Positions 19,456 to 27,222 of a DNA stretch of 64,000 nt are shown in pieces. The DNA is from Colwellia sp. Arc7-635 (GTDB lineage: Bacteria; Pseudomonadota; Gammaproteobacteria; Enterobacterales; Alteromonadaceae). A model generated the notes under the pieces. It did not search any database and was not told the origin of the DNA. It saw only the letters and a list, made by a program, of their open reading frames with translations. Where the stretch lies: positions 4,650,001 to 4,714,000 of the forward strand of contig NZ_CP034660.1 of assembly GCF_003971255.1 (NCBI RefSeq). Direction: 5' to 3'. The position numbers and the translations under genes are program-made. Positions within the stretch are counted from its first letter, which is position 1; the number at the start of each line of letters is the position of its first letter.

Positions 19456-20082
19456 TTAAGCGTTAATTTCTATACCAAGGTTAGATAAACCTTCCTCTAA
19501 CACCAACGCTTTTACTTTTAAGCAACTGGCTTTGTTTTCACTGGCGGTCGCTAAAAAATCAAAAACTTCCTGTTGTGTCGCTATTTCCCATGCCATTAGA
19601 GGATGAGCATCAATTTGCTCTGGGGATATAATAATCTCTTCTTCATCCGGTGTTGTTTCATCAATTTGCTGCGCTAAACTTAGTTCAACATAATAGCTCA
19701 CACTATTTTCTGATAACTTACTGACACTACTAAAACCATCACTTTCTGGATCTTGCATCGCTTGGAACAACGACATTAATGCCATCGCACTATCGAGCGC
19801 AGGAAAAACACCTAAAAAGTCAAAAGCTTCAGGATCAGGCACTTGCTCTTCAAGCTTAGCTATTTGTGCATCATAGTTAATTTTACAACGGTTAGCTTTA
19901 TCCAACCATTGCCAGACAAGATCAAGTTGATTTCTCAGCACCTTAAAATCACCAAACTCAACATGTTCAGCAAACATATGATAATTAGGTAACATGCGTT
20001 CAAGCAAAGCAGCACAAAATGCGACTTGTTGCCATTGACTTAGTTTGTGTAAAGGTAGGTGAATCGCCACGTATAATCTCAT
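19456..20082 (-). CDS. DUF416 / YjaG family protein
   Basis: 208 aa, cytoplasmic. It follows the E. coli YjaG pattern: LHKLSQWQQVAFCAALLERMLPNY at the N terminus, FGD, then DPEAFDFLGVFPALDSAMAL in the middle. Family function is unknown. The stop lies only a few bases before the sensor kinase start, so it is probably the first gene of a yjaG-regB-regA-like transcript. This physical link is worth noting, since the family is often encoded near nucleoid or redox genes without a known role. Confidence 0.85.
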   Translation of the reverse strand: MRLYVAIHLPLHKLSQWQQVAFCAALLERMLPNYHMFAEHVEFGDFKVLRNQLDLVWQWLDKANRCKINYDAQIAKLEEQVPDPEAFDFLGVFPALDSAMALMSLFQAMQDPESDGFSSVSKLSENSVSYYVELSLAQQIDETTPDEEEIIISPEQIDAHPLMAWEIATQQEVFDFLATASENKASCLKVKALVLEEGLSNLGIEINA

Positions 20083-20174
20083 TCTTAAGGATAAAAAACA
20101 GAATGTTAGTATATAAGGATTTTGCTGAGATTAGCAGTTTATTTACGCTGTTTTGTGAACTGCTTTTCTGCATA

Positions 20175-20430
20175 TTAAAAGCGTAAGCGATACTCGGTTA
20201 ACTTATCTTCAAGTTCGTTGATTTGTTGCTCGAGTTTATGATTAAGTTCACTATTTTAATCACGAAAATACTTTATGGTTTCGCGGGCTTTGTTATTCAC
20301 CTGAGTATTTAGCTGTGCAAATAATACGGCTGAATATTTATCCATGCTCTGTTGACATTCGATAAGTTCGACTTTTTTATCCGTTGACCGGTGTAGTCGA
20401 TACGATTTTCGCTCGCATGACTAAGAAGGC
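20175..20430 (-). pseudogene. Decayed ORF with internal stop
   Basis: On the minus strand a frame without an evident ATG reads ...KKVELIECQQSMDKYSAV... for about 55 codons, meets TAA at 20256-20258, then continues in the same frame as NSELNHKLEQQINELEDK... to TAA at 20175-20177. The second part is a heptad-like coiled coil. Upstream of about 20370 the reading seems to switch frame. I do not recognise the parent family. The coordinates of the 5' end are approximate. Confidence 0.4.
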
Positions 20431-20498
20431 TCATTTAATAAGCCTATGAAGAGAAGGGGATTCATTTGGAACATCAACCTAGATGAAGGTAATTCCAC

Positions 20499-21011
20499 CT
20501 ACTTAATGGCATTTTCTACCGGACAACCAAATTTTCGGCATACACCTTCATTACAGAGTTTACAAACGCGGCGCGCTTCAACTTCTTTATCGGTAAGGTT
20601 ACTCATGGCAATTTCGAGTAATTTCAAAAAATCCTGCTTTTGATTATCATTAAAGCTTTCGAGTAATTTGGACGTAACTCCTTCACGACTTTTGAGTATC
20701 GACTCAACCCGTATACGGCCATCGAGTGTTACACACAGCACAACAGATCTCGCATCTTGAGGAGACTTATGCCTTTCGACTAAACCTTCTTTTTCCAATG
20801 TATTGATGAGTCTAACCGTACCGGAATGCGTTATTCCTAAGACTTTACTTAAAATATCAATAGTCTCATGGGGATGGTTATGAATGGCGACCAGCGCAAC
20901 CTCATGGCTTAAGCTTCGACCACCGAGTTCAGAAATATTTGTTTCAACTTCACTTGCAACCGCAGTTGCAAAGGCACCAACTAAATTTGATAGGTATTTT
21001 TCATTTTTCAT
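20499..21011 (-). CDS. MarR-family regulator with C-terminal cysteine cluster
   Basis: 170 aa. A winged helix-turn-helix (about 40-110) has TIDILSKVLGITHSGTVRLINTLEKEGLVERHKSPQDARSVVLCVT, the MarR DNA-binding helix and wing. The C terminus ends in C-x2-C-x4-C-x4-C (CKLCNEGVCRKFGCPVENA), a tail found in a subgroup of MarR proteins and suited to metal binding or thiol sensing. Divergent from a haloalkane dehalogenase gene across 100 bp with two related palindromes, so it probably represses both. The ligand is unknown. Confidence 0.88.
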   Translation of the reverse strand: MKNEKYLSNLVGAFATAVASEVETNISELGGRSLSHEVALVAIHNHPHETIDILSKVLGITHSGTVRLINTLEKEGLVERHKSPQDARSVVLCVTLDGRIRVESILKSREGVTSKLLESFNDNQKQDFLKLLEIAMSNLTDKEVEARRVCKLCNEGVCRKFGCPVENAIK

Positions 21012-21021
21012 CCTTCCATTA

Positions 21022-21038
21022 TATGTGACTCAATCATA
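21022..21038. promoter_or_regulatory. MarR operator-like site 1
   Basis: TATGTGACTCAATCATA shares the core GACTCARTCATA with site 2 and is 11 bp upstream of the marR-type start, fitting autoregulation. Confidence 0.6.
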
Positions 21039-21072
21039 AAAAAATAGTGACATGACAAATAAATTCGATTAT

Positions 21073-21091
21073 TGTATGACTCAGTCATACA
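21073..21091. promoter_or_regulatory. MarR operator-like site 2
   Basis: TGTATGACTCAGTCATACA is a perfect 8-bp inverted repeat with a 3-nt centre, 20 bp before the dehalogenase ATG, positioned to block its transcription. Confidence 0.7.
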
Positions 21092-21111
21092 TAAAGCAAA
21101 AAAGGCTAATC

Positions 21112-22128
21112 ATGTTCACGCTGATTAATCGGAATATTCTCATCATCACTATTGCTACGAGCGCATTATTAGGTGCGACACAATCGGTAATAGCAGAAGG
21201 TACACAAAAAATGCCACAAGCCATGGAGCAAATTGAAAAAATGAAAACTGACTCAGAAACATTGCGTTATACAAAGAAGTTTAAAACCGTATTAGGCAAA
21301 AAAATGGCCTATGTCGATGAAGGAAGCGGGGATCCTATTGTATTCTTACATGGTAACCCAACGTCGATTTACCTCTGGCGCAACGTTATGCCCTATCTCG
21401 AAGGTAAAGGTCGTATTATCGCTGTAGACATGATTGGAATGGGCGATTCAGATAAACTAGATGACACAAAAGACGGTAATTATTCATTAGCTGAAAATAG
21501 TAAGTACACCTTTGCGCTATTAGACGCACTAGGCGTAAATAAAAACGTTACTTTGGTACTACATGATTGGGGATCAGGTGTCGGTTTTAATTGGGCGAAT
21601 ACACATCAAGATGCAGTAAAAGCCATTGCTTTTATGGAAGCTATCGTGACTCCTTTTCCAACGTGGGATGATTTCCCAAAAGAATTACATGGCCCCATTG
21701 GTACTTTGCGCTCACCTGAAGGTGACAATTTGGTATTAGACGATAATTTCTTTATTGAAACATTATTACCTGCAACTATTTCACGCCCGTTAAGTGAAAA
21801 AGAGCATGCTGAGTACCGTCGACCATTTTTAAATGTAGGCGAAGACCGTCGAGCCACTTTGGCTGGTCCACGCCAACTTCCTATTGCCGGAGAGCCTGCA
21901 GATACCGTCGCTTTAGTAGCCAGCTATGCCAACTACCTTGCTAATTCAAAACATGTTCCGAAATTATTTATTAACGCTGAACCTGGGGCATTCTTAGTGG
22001 GTTATGCTCGTGATTTTGTTCGAACGTGGCCTAATTTAAAGGAAGTTACAGTGAAAGGCAGTCATTTCATTCAAGAAGATTCACCACATGAAATAGGCAA
22101 AGCAATCTCAGATTGGTTACCTGAGTAA
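21112..22128 (+). CDS. Secreted haloalkane dehalogenase (HLD-II-like)
   Basis: An alpha/beta-hydrolase that replaces a halide with hydroxyl on halogenated alkanes. 338 aa from the ATG at 21112 (AAGG site; a frame back to 21052 runs through the operator and is unlikely). Residues 1-28 form a signal peptide, so the enzyme should be periplasmic, unlike most described members. The catalytic set of subfamily II is complete: HGNPTS with N82, HDWGS with nucleophile D152 and halide-binding W153, catalytic acid E176 in FMEAI, NAEPGA, and H318 in GSHFIQEDSP. Regulation is probably by the divergent MarR protein. Confidence 0.9.
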   Translation: MFTLINRNILIITIATSALLGATQSVIAEGTQKMPQAMEQIEKMKTDSETLRYTKKFKTVLGKKMAYVDEGSGDPIVFLHGNPTSIYLWRNVMPYLEGKGRIIAVDMIGMGDSDKLDDTKDGNYSLAENSKYTFALLDALGVNKNVTLVLHDWGSGVGFNWANTHQDAVKAIAFMEAIVTPFPTWDDFPKELHGPIGTLRSPEGDNLVLDDNFFIETLLPATISRPLSEKEHAEYRRPFLNVGEDRRATLAGPRQLPIAGEPADTVALVASYANYLANSKHVPKLFINAEPGAFLVGYARDFVRTWPNLKEVTVKGSHFIQEDSPHEIGKAISDWLPE

Positions 22129-22318
22129 AATATAAAGTCGTCATATTAGTAACCATATATCGATCAAATTTTTAGATATTTTTAAATATTTTTAAATATA
22201 AACAGTTACCTATTAAAAACCCTATACGAACTATTTTAGAGTTAAAAACTGCTTTATCAATAAATTTTAAGTGTTCATAGCTAGAATTTAATCTAGATCA
22301 TGCTCAAATTTCATCTAT

Positions 22319-22347
22319 AAAAAAAGAGCCTCAGGGCTCTTTTTTTA
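22319..22347. terminator. Bidirectional terminator
   Basis: A7-GAGCC-TCA-GGGCTC-T7 between the convergent dehalogenase and sapC genes. The T-run is present on either strand. Confidence 0.85.
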
Positions 22348-22382
22348 TAAATTTTTACTTATTAAATAATAACGAGTCGTTA

Positions 22383-23165
22383 TTATTTTTTCGCTTCAGT
22401 TTCAGCTTTTGCTTCAGCAGTTACAGGTACAAAGCGAATAGCATTTACTTTAACAGGTGAATCACCTTGATTACGTAATTGTGCTAAACGGTTAATTTGA
22501 CCTAAAGAGCCTAACATTGCGTGAATAGGGATAAACAAGCCACGTTTATGAAAATCTAATACTTTATCATCGCTAAGTGCTTGAATTTTCTTCTCGTCAA
22601 CACTATACAAACCAACTAGTTTCTTAGTTTCGCCAGATGCAAGATTGATATTCAATTCTAATTCTAATAATAAGTCGTTATCAACCAACTCTTTAATGAA
22701 CTTTTCGTTCATAACTTCATTGTCGTATAAACGACCTAGAGAATCTTGTACACCCTTTAAAAACTCAGTGTCTTTGCCTTCAGCATCAAATAACTCATGC
22801 TCTTTATCTTCACCAACAAATTCGCTATCTAAATCAACACAAGCGGTTAATGTTTTTTCTTTTTCAGGGTCTAAGCCTAAAGAAAACGGTGACATAGAAA
22901 TACTTTGAGGGATATAAACCGCATTCCAAGAGTCTTTCTTATGATATAAATTTTCGCCGCCTTCTAAACCTAACATCACAACACTACGGTAACGTTCTGA
23001 ACCTTGGTCTTTTACGATAACTACTGGGTAGCTTGTCGCTGCTTGCGCATATTCTGCTGCGGTGATCGGTGCAATGTGTTGACTTGCAACGTGTGATAAA
23101 TCGCGTTTAGCTGCAATTTTAATGTTCTGATGAGTTTCTTTTCTAATTGGGGTAATGTTAGCCAT
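22383..23165 (-). CDS. SapC family protein
   Basis: 260 aa from the ATG at 23165; an in-frame extension to 23264 is basic, lacks family similarity and is rejected. The SapC family (PF07277) is shown by YPVVIVKDQG, VVMLGLEGGENLY, WNAVYIPQSISMSPFSLGL and the C-terminal hydrophobic patch around IHAMLGSLGQINRLAQLRN. Family members often neighbour TonB receptors and tryptophan-halogenase-like genes and are thought to act in nutrient uptake or surface layers; the role is unproven. Here it stands alone. No signal peptide. Confidence 0.85.
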   Translation of the reverse strand: MANITPIRKETHQNIKIAAKRDLSHVASQHIAPITAAEYAQAATSYPVVIVKDQGSERYRSVVMLGLEGGENLYHKKDSWNAVYIPQSISMSPFSLGLDPEKEKTLTACVDLDSEFVGEDKEHELFDAEGKDTEFLKGVQDSLGRLYDNEVMNEKFIKELVDNDLLLELELNINLASGETKKLVGLYSVDEKKIQALSDDKVLDFHKRGLFIPIHAMLGSLGQINRLAQLRNQGDSPVKVNAIRFVPVTAEAKAETEAKK

Positions 23166-23359
23166 GAAATAAGTCTCTTTTTTACTGCGTCTTTTAATCG
23201 TTGTCGTTTTTGACACTTTTTTGTTGTTGATAATAGTTATGGAGACATCGAGTAGCGCTTTCAATGGTATAATTAAAATTATCTTAAAATAAGGCTAATT
23301 TAAGCAAATTTTTTTGCCATAATAAGTGGCTTAATTTTTCTTAAATCAAAAGTTTAGAT

Positions 23360-23671
23360 ATGAAAAATATAAAATTATTTTGTTTTATTTTACTTTTTAT
23401 CAGCGCTCCCACCTTAGCCTCACCTAAGGTCAGCCTGACTTTTGGTGAATCGCTCAATGGCTTTGCCCGAGTGAAAATCACTAACGAAACAACTGAAGCC
23501 TTAGCTTGTTTTGTTGCCATTGATGGTTACAAATCAAAATTTCAATTACGCCCAAAATCTATTTCCAACTGGATAACCACTACAGATAAACGTTTTAACT
23601 ATCGTCATTTTAGAACCTGGTGTGATTATTTAGAAGTTCATCCTAAATATAAAGCTTATCGCGCCTATTAA
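23360..23671 (+). CDS. Small exported protein of unknown function
   Basis: 103 aa with a clear signal peptide (1-20, ...ISAPTLA-S). The mature part is basic and aromatic with two Cys (in ALACFVAI and RTWCDYLEV) that could form a disulfide. I do not recognise the family. It is transcribed in the same direction as the iron cluster but lies before the Fur-type box, so it is probably not part of it. Confidence 0.65.
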   Translation: MKNIKLFCFILLFISAPTLASPKVSLTFGESLNGFARVKITNETTEALACFVAIDGYKSKFQLRPKSISNWITTTDKRFNYRHFRTWCDYLEVHPKYKAYRAY

Positions 23672-23696
23672 AAATTAATATGCAACGCCACCCAAA

Positions 23697-23711
23697 TGAT
23701 AACAATTATCA
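23697..23711. promoter_or_regulatory. Fur-box-like palindrome
   Basis: TGATAACAATTATCA fits the 7-1-7 Fur core TGATAATnATTATCA with one mismatch and lies 79 bp before the ATG of the outer-membrane protein that heads the flavin/Rieske/TonB cluster. It predicts repression by iron. Confidence 0.65.
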
Positions 23712-23790
23712 GTTGCGTTACGTTTTGTAACAACTTACAATGTGTACAAAATAAAAACGACTTCTCTCTATAAATACTAGGTTTTCTAAC

Positions 23791-24777
23791 ATGAAACTAA
23801 ACTTCAACACCATCATGGCTGCTGCGCTATCTGCTGCCACTTTTACTGCTGCTGCAGGCGAAAACTTATGGGTTTACGCAAAAGGTACTGATACACGACC
23901 TGCTGACAGTTACGAATTTAAACTAGCTGACACTATTCGCTTAGATAAAAATGCCGGTGATCACTATACATTTCACGATATTCGTCCTGAAATTGAATAC
24001 GGTGTAACAGATAAGCTAACTGTTGCTGCTGAAGCGATTATTTTTATACATGACTATGATGTTGGTTCAGAAGCTGAAGGCGCGCCATGTCCAATGTGTG
24101 AAGCGGGTGACGGTACGGGTAAATTTAGCGATACGCAATTTGCTGGTTACGAATTATCAATGAAGTACAACGTATTAAGCCCATATAAAGATGCTTTTGG
24201 TTTTTCATACGGTTTAAGTTATGAACGTCGTGACAAGTACCGTTTAGATGGTGCTGATATCGATCAAAACTCATTTGTTGGTACATTGTTATTCCAAAAA
24301 GATTTCCTTGATGACACGGTAATCACTGTTTTAAACATTAAAACAGAATTTGAACGCAGAAAATCAGGCACCGTTGTTGAAGACGAATTAGCACTAGATA
24401 TTTCAGCAGGTATTTCATACCGTTTCGCACCACAATGGTTTATTGGTTTAGAATTTAGACATCAATCAGATTACTTAAACCCACAAGATAAAGCTGAAAA
24501 AGGTAACACTGAAGGTGGTTTCGACGCTGACGGTTATACTCTTGGTTTACAAAAATCTAACTTTGATTTAGGTGATTTCCGCATTGGTAGTCAACATCAA
24601 AACGGTAACTACTTCGGTCCAACATTACATTTTGCTGAACAAAAATGGTGGGTAACTGCTGGTGTTCTATGGCAAATTAGTGGTGGCGGTTCTGAACATG
24701 CCGACGTACGTAATGGCCGTAACTGGGATGAGCATGAAAAAATGCACATCGGTTTCTCATACGGTTATGAATTTTAA
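23791..24777 (+). CDS. Outer-membrane beta-barrel protein heading the iron/flavin cluster
   Basis: 328 aa with a signal peptide (about 1-22) and alternating beta-strand pattern ending ...GFSYGYEF, typical of an outer-membrane barrel. It contains an extracellular-type loop with C-P-M-C (in APCPMCEAGDG), which could bind a metal or haem. No named family is recognised with certainty. It follows a Fur-box-like site and precedes the FMN-binding and ApbE genes, separated by a weak terminator hairpin, so it may be expressed more strongly than the genes after it. Confidence 0.75.
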   Translation: MKLNFNTIMAAALSAATFTAAAGENLWVYAKGTDTRPADSYEFKLADTIRLDKNAGDHYTFHDIRPEIEYGVTDKLTVAAEAIIFIHDYDVGSEAEGAPCPMCEAGDGTGKFSDTQFAGYELSMKYNVLSPYKDAFGFSYGLSYERRDKYRLDGADIDQNSFVGTLLFQKDFLDDTVITVLNIKTEFERRKSGTVVEDELALDISAGISYRFAPQWFIGLEFRHQSDYLNPQDKAEKGNTEGGFDADGYTLGLQKSNFDLGDFRIGSQHQNGNYFGPTLHFAEQKWWVTAGVLWQISGGGSEHADVRNGRNWDEHEKMHIGFSYGYEF

Positions 24778-24804
24778 TTCGCTAACCATTTAGCGAATGA
24801 CGAT

Positions 24805-24832
24805 AAGGCTTACATTAAACTGTAAGCCTTTT
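24805..24832 (+). terminator. Weak internal terminator or attenuating hairpin
   Basis: AAGGCTTAC / GTAAGCCTT with an 8-nt loop and a short T-run, between the barrel gene and the FMN-binding gene. A second hairpin (ATTCGCTAA / TTTAGCGAAT) lies just before it, at the barrel stop codon. Confidence 0.5.
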
Positions 24833-24872
24833 GCATTTTAACAATAATAGGTCCAAACGGGTTATTTGAATC

Positions 24873-25424
24873 ATGAGCATGTTACGTAGACGTTTTTTAA
24901 AAGCCGTAGTGGCTACAGCCGCAAGCTTTACCTTACCCATTCAAGTTGCTTTTGCAAAAAATTACTTAACTATTGAACAGGCACAAAAAATATTGTGGCC
25001 TGAACAAAAACTAACACCAACACCAATCACGTTAACCGAAGATCAAGCCGATATTATTGAAGATTTGGCCGATATCAGAGTACGAAATCATCAGATAAAT
25101 GCTTGGCGATCGACTGACGGCGGGTGGTTTATTGTCGATCAAGTTATTGGTAAACATGAAAACATTGATTTAGCTATCGCGATAAGTTCAGAAGGTAAAA
25201 TAATGGGTATTGAGGTATTAACTTACCGAGAAACTTATGGCGATCAAATTATGCACCCAAAATGGCGCGCACAATTTCATGGCAAAGACAGCAGTGAATT
25301 TTTAAAATTAGACAAGCAAATTAGAAACATCTCTGGCGCGACATTATCATGTCGACATGTCACAGATGGTATCAATAGGCTCAACCATACTTGGTCGACT
25401 GTCCTTAGTAAAATTGCGTTGTAA
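24873..25424 (+). CDS. Exported FMN-binding protein with ApbE flavinylation motif
   Basis: 183 aa. The N terminus has an RRRFLKA twin-arginine-like signal (1-28). The FMN-binding domain (about 85-175) ends in S154-G-A-T157, the SGA[T/S] flavinylation motif in which ApbE attaches FMN to the Thr. It therefore should be a periplasmic covalent flavoprotein used for single-electron transfer. The next gene encodes ApbE itself, 14 bp downstream, then a cytochrome b-like membrane protein and a Rieske protein, so an extracytosolic electron path is likely. Confidence 0.85.
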   Translation: MSMLRRRFLKAVVATAASFTLPIQVAFAKNYLTIEQAQKILWPEQKLTPTPITLTEDQADIIEDLADIRVRNHQINAWRSTDGGWFIVDQVIGKHENIDLAIAISSEGKIMGIEVLTYRETYGDQIMHPKWRAQFHGKDSSEFLKLDKQIRNISGATLSCRHVTDGINRLNHTWSTVLSKIAL

Positions 25425-25438
25425 TCGCTAAAACTGTT

Positions 25439-26305
25439 GTGACTGAGCACGAAATAAGACGTTGTCGGCCTTTGTTAGGCACCTTTGTGGAAGTAAACTT
25501 GCACGGCGCTATGTCAGAGCAAGCACTTATCCATTGGTCGAATATCGTCTTTGATGAAATAGAGCGTATTCACCATGCCTTGAGCTTTCATCAGCCTGAC
25601 AGTGATTTATCAGCCCTTAATTTCGCACTATTAACACAACCAACAACAGAGTTTTTATTATCACCTGACCTTGTAAAGGTCTTGTCATTTGCTGAAGAAT
25701 TGAGCAAAAAAACCCAAGGCCTTTATGACATTAGCGTTGCTGCAACTTTAGTTGCGTCAAAGCATTTACCCGATCATTTATTTAGCCATGCTCCTCTTGA
25801 GTCTTATCAACCGCTAGGCAACTTTGCCGATGTCACCATCAGGCAAAACAAAATCAGTAGCAAGCGGCCAATTATTTTTGATTTAGGCGGCATAGCCAAG
25901 GGATATGCCGTTGATCAGGCATTAGCATTATTACCCAAAGATATTCGTGGTAGCATCAATGCCGGTGGTGATATGCAAGTCATTGACTGGCAAAAACAAA
26001 CCGTTGAAGTAAAATACAGCAGCCGTAATAACGCCTTAAAAAAACTACCTTTGCTTAACAGCGCATTAGCGACCAGTGGCAGTTATTATAATGAGGGTGG
26101 TTCGCAATATTTTAATCCGAAAACTCAGCGATATATAAAAATTAAAGGTAGCATGTCAGTGTTTGCAGCCAAAGCGATGCACGCTGATGCACTCACGAAA
26201 GTCGCCATAATGATGACTCGCAAGGACGCACAATCCATATTAAGAGACTATAACGCGTCAGCGATCAGTATTAATCGCTTCGGTTTTAGTCGTCAATTTA
26301 CTTAG
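25439..26305 (+). CDS. apbE: FAD:protein FMN transferase ApbE
   Basis: Attaches FMN from FAD to Thr/Ser of flavinylation motifs; the neighbour FMN-binding protein is the obvious substrate. 288 aa. RPLLGTFVEV at 10-19, DLGGIAKGYAVD at 148-159 and NAGGD at 174-178 are the family's FAD and metal-binding motifs, with a later ADALTKVAIMM segment. The start is GTG at 25439 with no strong ribosome site. No signal peptide or lipobox is visible, although the substrate looks exported. Either flavin transfer happens before twin-arginine export, or the true start differs. Confidence 0.92.
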   Translation: MTEHEIRRCRPLLGTFVEVNLHGAMSEQALIHWSNIVFDEIERIHHALSFHQPDSDLSALNFALLTQPTTEFLLSPDLVKVLSFAEELSKKTQGLYDISVAATLVASKHLPDHLFSHAPLESYQPLGNFADVTIRQNKISSKRPIIFDLGGIAKGYAVDQALALLPKDIRGSINAGGDMQVIDWQKQTVEVKYSSRNNALKKLPLLNSALATSGSYYNEGGSQYFNPKTQRYIKIKGSMSVFAAKAMHADALTKVAIMMTRKDAQSILRDYNASAISINRFGFSRQFT

Positions 26306-26314
26306 AGCGTTTGT

Positions 26315-26824
26315 ATGTCAAACATCAGTCGTAAAATAGCTAAAAAATACCGCTATATTTTTTATTGTACCTTAGCGTTAAGTGCCATCAGCGGTAGTAT
26401 GTTCTGGTTATTAAGAGAATTTGCCATGGTTGAAGGTGACTTTGGTCCTGAGTCGCACTTTTTACAATATCCAGCAATACAGCTGCACGGCTTTGCTGCC
26501 TTTATCATGTTAATGGCACTAGGGGCGATATTCACCTCACATATCCCGAAAACTTGGTATAAAGGCCGAGCAAAAAAATCAGGCACAAGTTTACTGAGCT
26601 TTGTTATATTTTCTTTGTTATCAGCCTACAGCCTTTATTATCTCGTCAGTGAAGACTGGCATGTATTACTCGCTAATTCGCATGCCATTGCGGGCTTATG
26701 TCTACCGGCGTTACTTATTTTTCATATCAAAAAAGCACGTAGTACTCGCAGCACTAAAAAAGTGCCCACACAAAAAAGAGTAAGAAAAAGTCGCTCTATG
26801 AGTAGTGATCATCATGAAGCGTAG
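26315..26824 (+). CDS. Four-helix membrane protein, possible cytochrome b
   Basis: 169 aa with four TM segments at about 14-34, 56-76, 91-110 and 118-138, and a basic C-terminal tail. His residues sit at both ends of TM2 (H58, H76) and TM4 (H123, H137), the spacing expected for axial ligands of two stacked haems. I infer a small membrane cytochrome b that passes electrons from quinone or the cytoplasmic side to the periplasmic flavoprotein or Rieske protein. Family not recognised with certainty. It lies 9 bp after apbE and overlaps the Rieske gene. Confidence 0.7.
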   Translation: MSNISRKIAKKYRYIFYCTLALSAISGSMFWLLREFAMVEGDFGPESHFLQYPAIQLHGFAAFIMLMALGAIFTSHIPKTWYKGRAKKSGTSLLSFVIFSLLSAYSLYYLVSEDWHVLLANSHAIAGLCLPALLIFHIKKARSTRSTKKVPTQKRVRKSRSMSSDHHEA

Positions 26825-27209
26825 AGCATTTTTAAAAACAGCATGCTTAGCAAGCACTTGCCTATTACCCGCCTGTAAAAGCACCGTACAGCATGCTGAA
26901 TCTATTCTTGAAAACAACAAAATCATAGTTAATAAAACTGAGTTTAAAACCAAAAATACCATCACAATTGCCCATGGCAAATATGCGATAGGTCTAGTGA
27001 AACTCGACGATAATAATTTTGCTGCCTCATTGCTCGCTTGTACACATAATGGCTGTGCGGTTTCTCCCGCAGACACCGGCTTTATTTGCCCTTGCCACGG
27101 CGCACGCTTTGATCAGCTAGGACAAGTCACCAAAGGTCCAGCCGAAAAAGATTTGACCCGCTTTATGACCAGTAGCAACAAGCAATTCATTACGATTCAT
27201 TTAACTTAA
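26814..27209 (+). CDS. Rieske [2Fe-2S] lipoprotein
   Basis: 131 aa from the ATG at 26814, overlapping the preceding gene by 11 bp; a GTG at 26805 is an alternative. The N terminus is RRAFLK followed by a lipobox ending LLPA-C21, so a twin-arginine-exported lipoprotein is likely. The Rieske boxes are intact: C76-T-H78-x-G-C81 and C92-P-C94-H95-G. Cluster ligands would be C76, H78, C92 and H95, and C81-C94 would form the disulfide. A soluble high-potential Rieske protein in an iron-uptake cluster is unusual. It probably links the membrane cytochrome b-like protein to a periplasmic acceptor. Confidence 0.9.
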   Translation: MKRRAFLKTACLASTCLLPACKSTVQHAESILENNKIIVNKTEFKTKNTITIAHGKYAIGLVKLDDNNFAASLLACTHNGCAVSPADTGFICPCHGARFDQLGQVTKGPAEKDLTRFMTSSNKQFITIHLT

Positions 27210-27222
27210 TAAGTCAGTCACC

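Noticed and set aside
21052-21111. Upstream extension of the dehalogenase gene
   Set aside because: It would include the operator palindrome and put 20 polar residues before a clean signal peptide; the ATG at 21112 has a better ribosome site.
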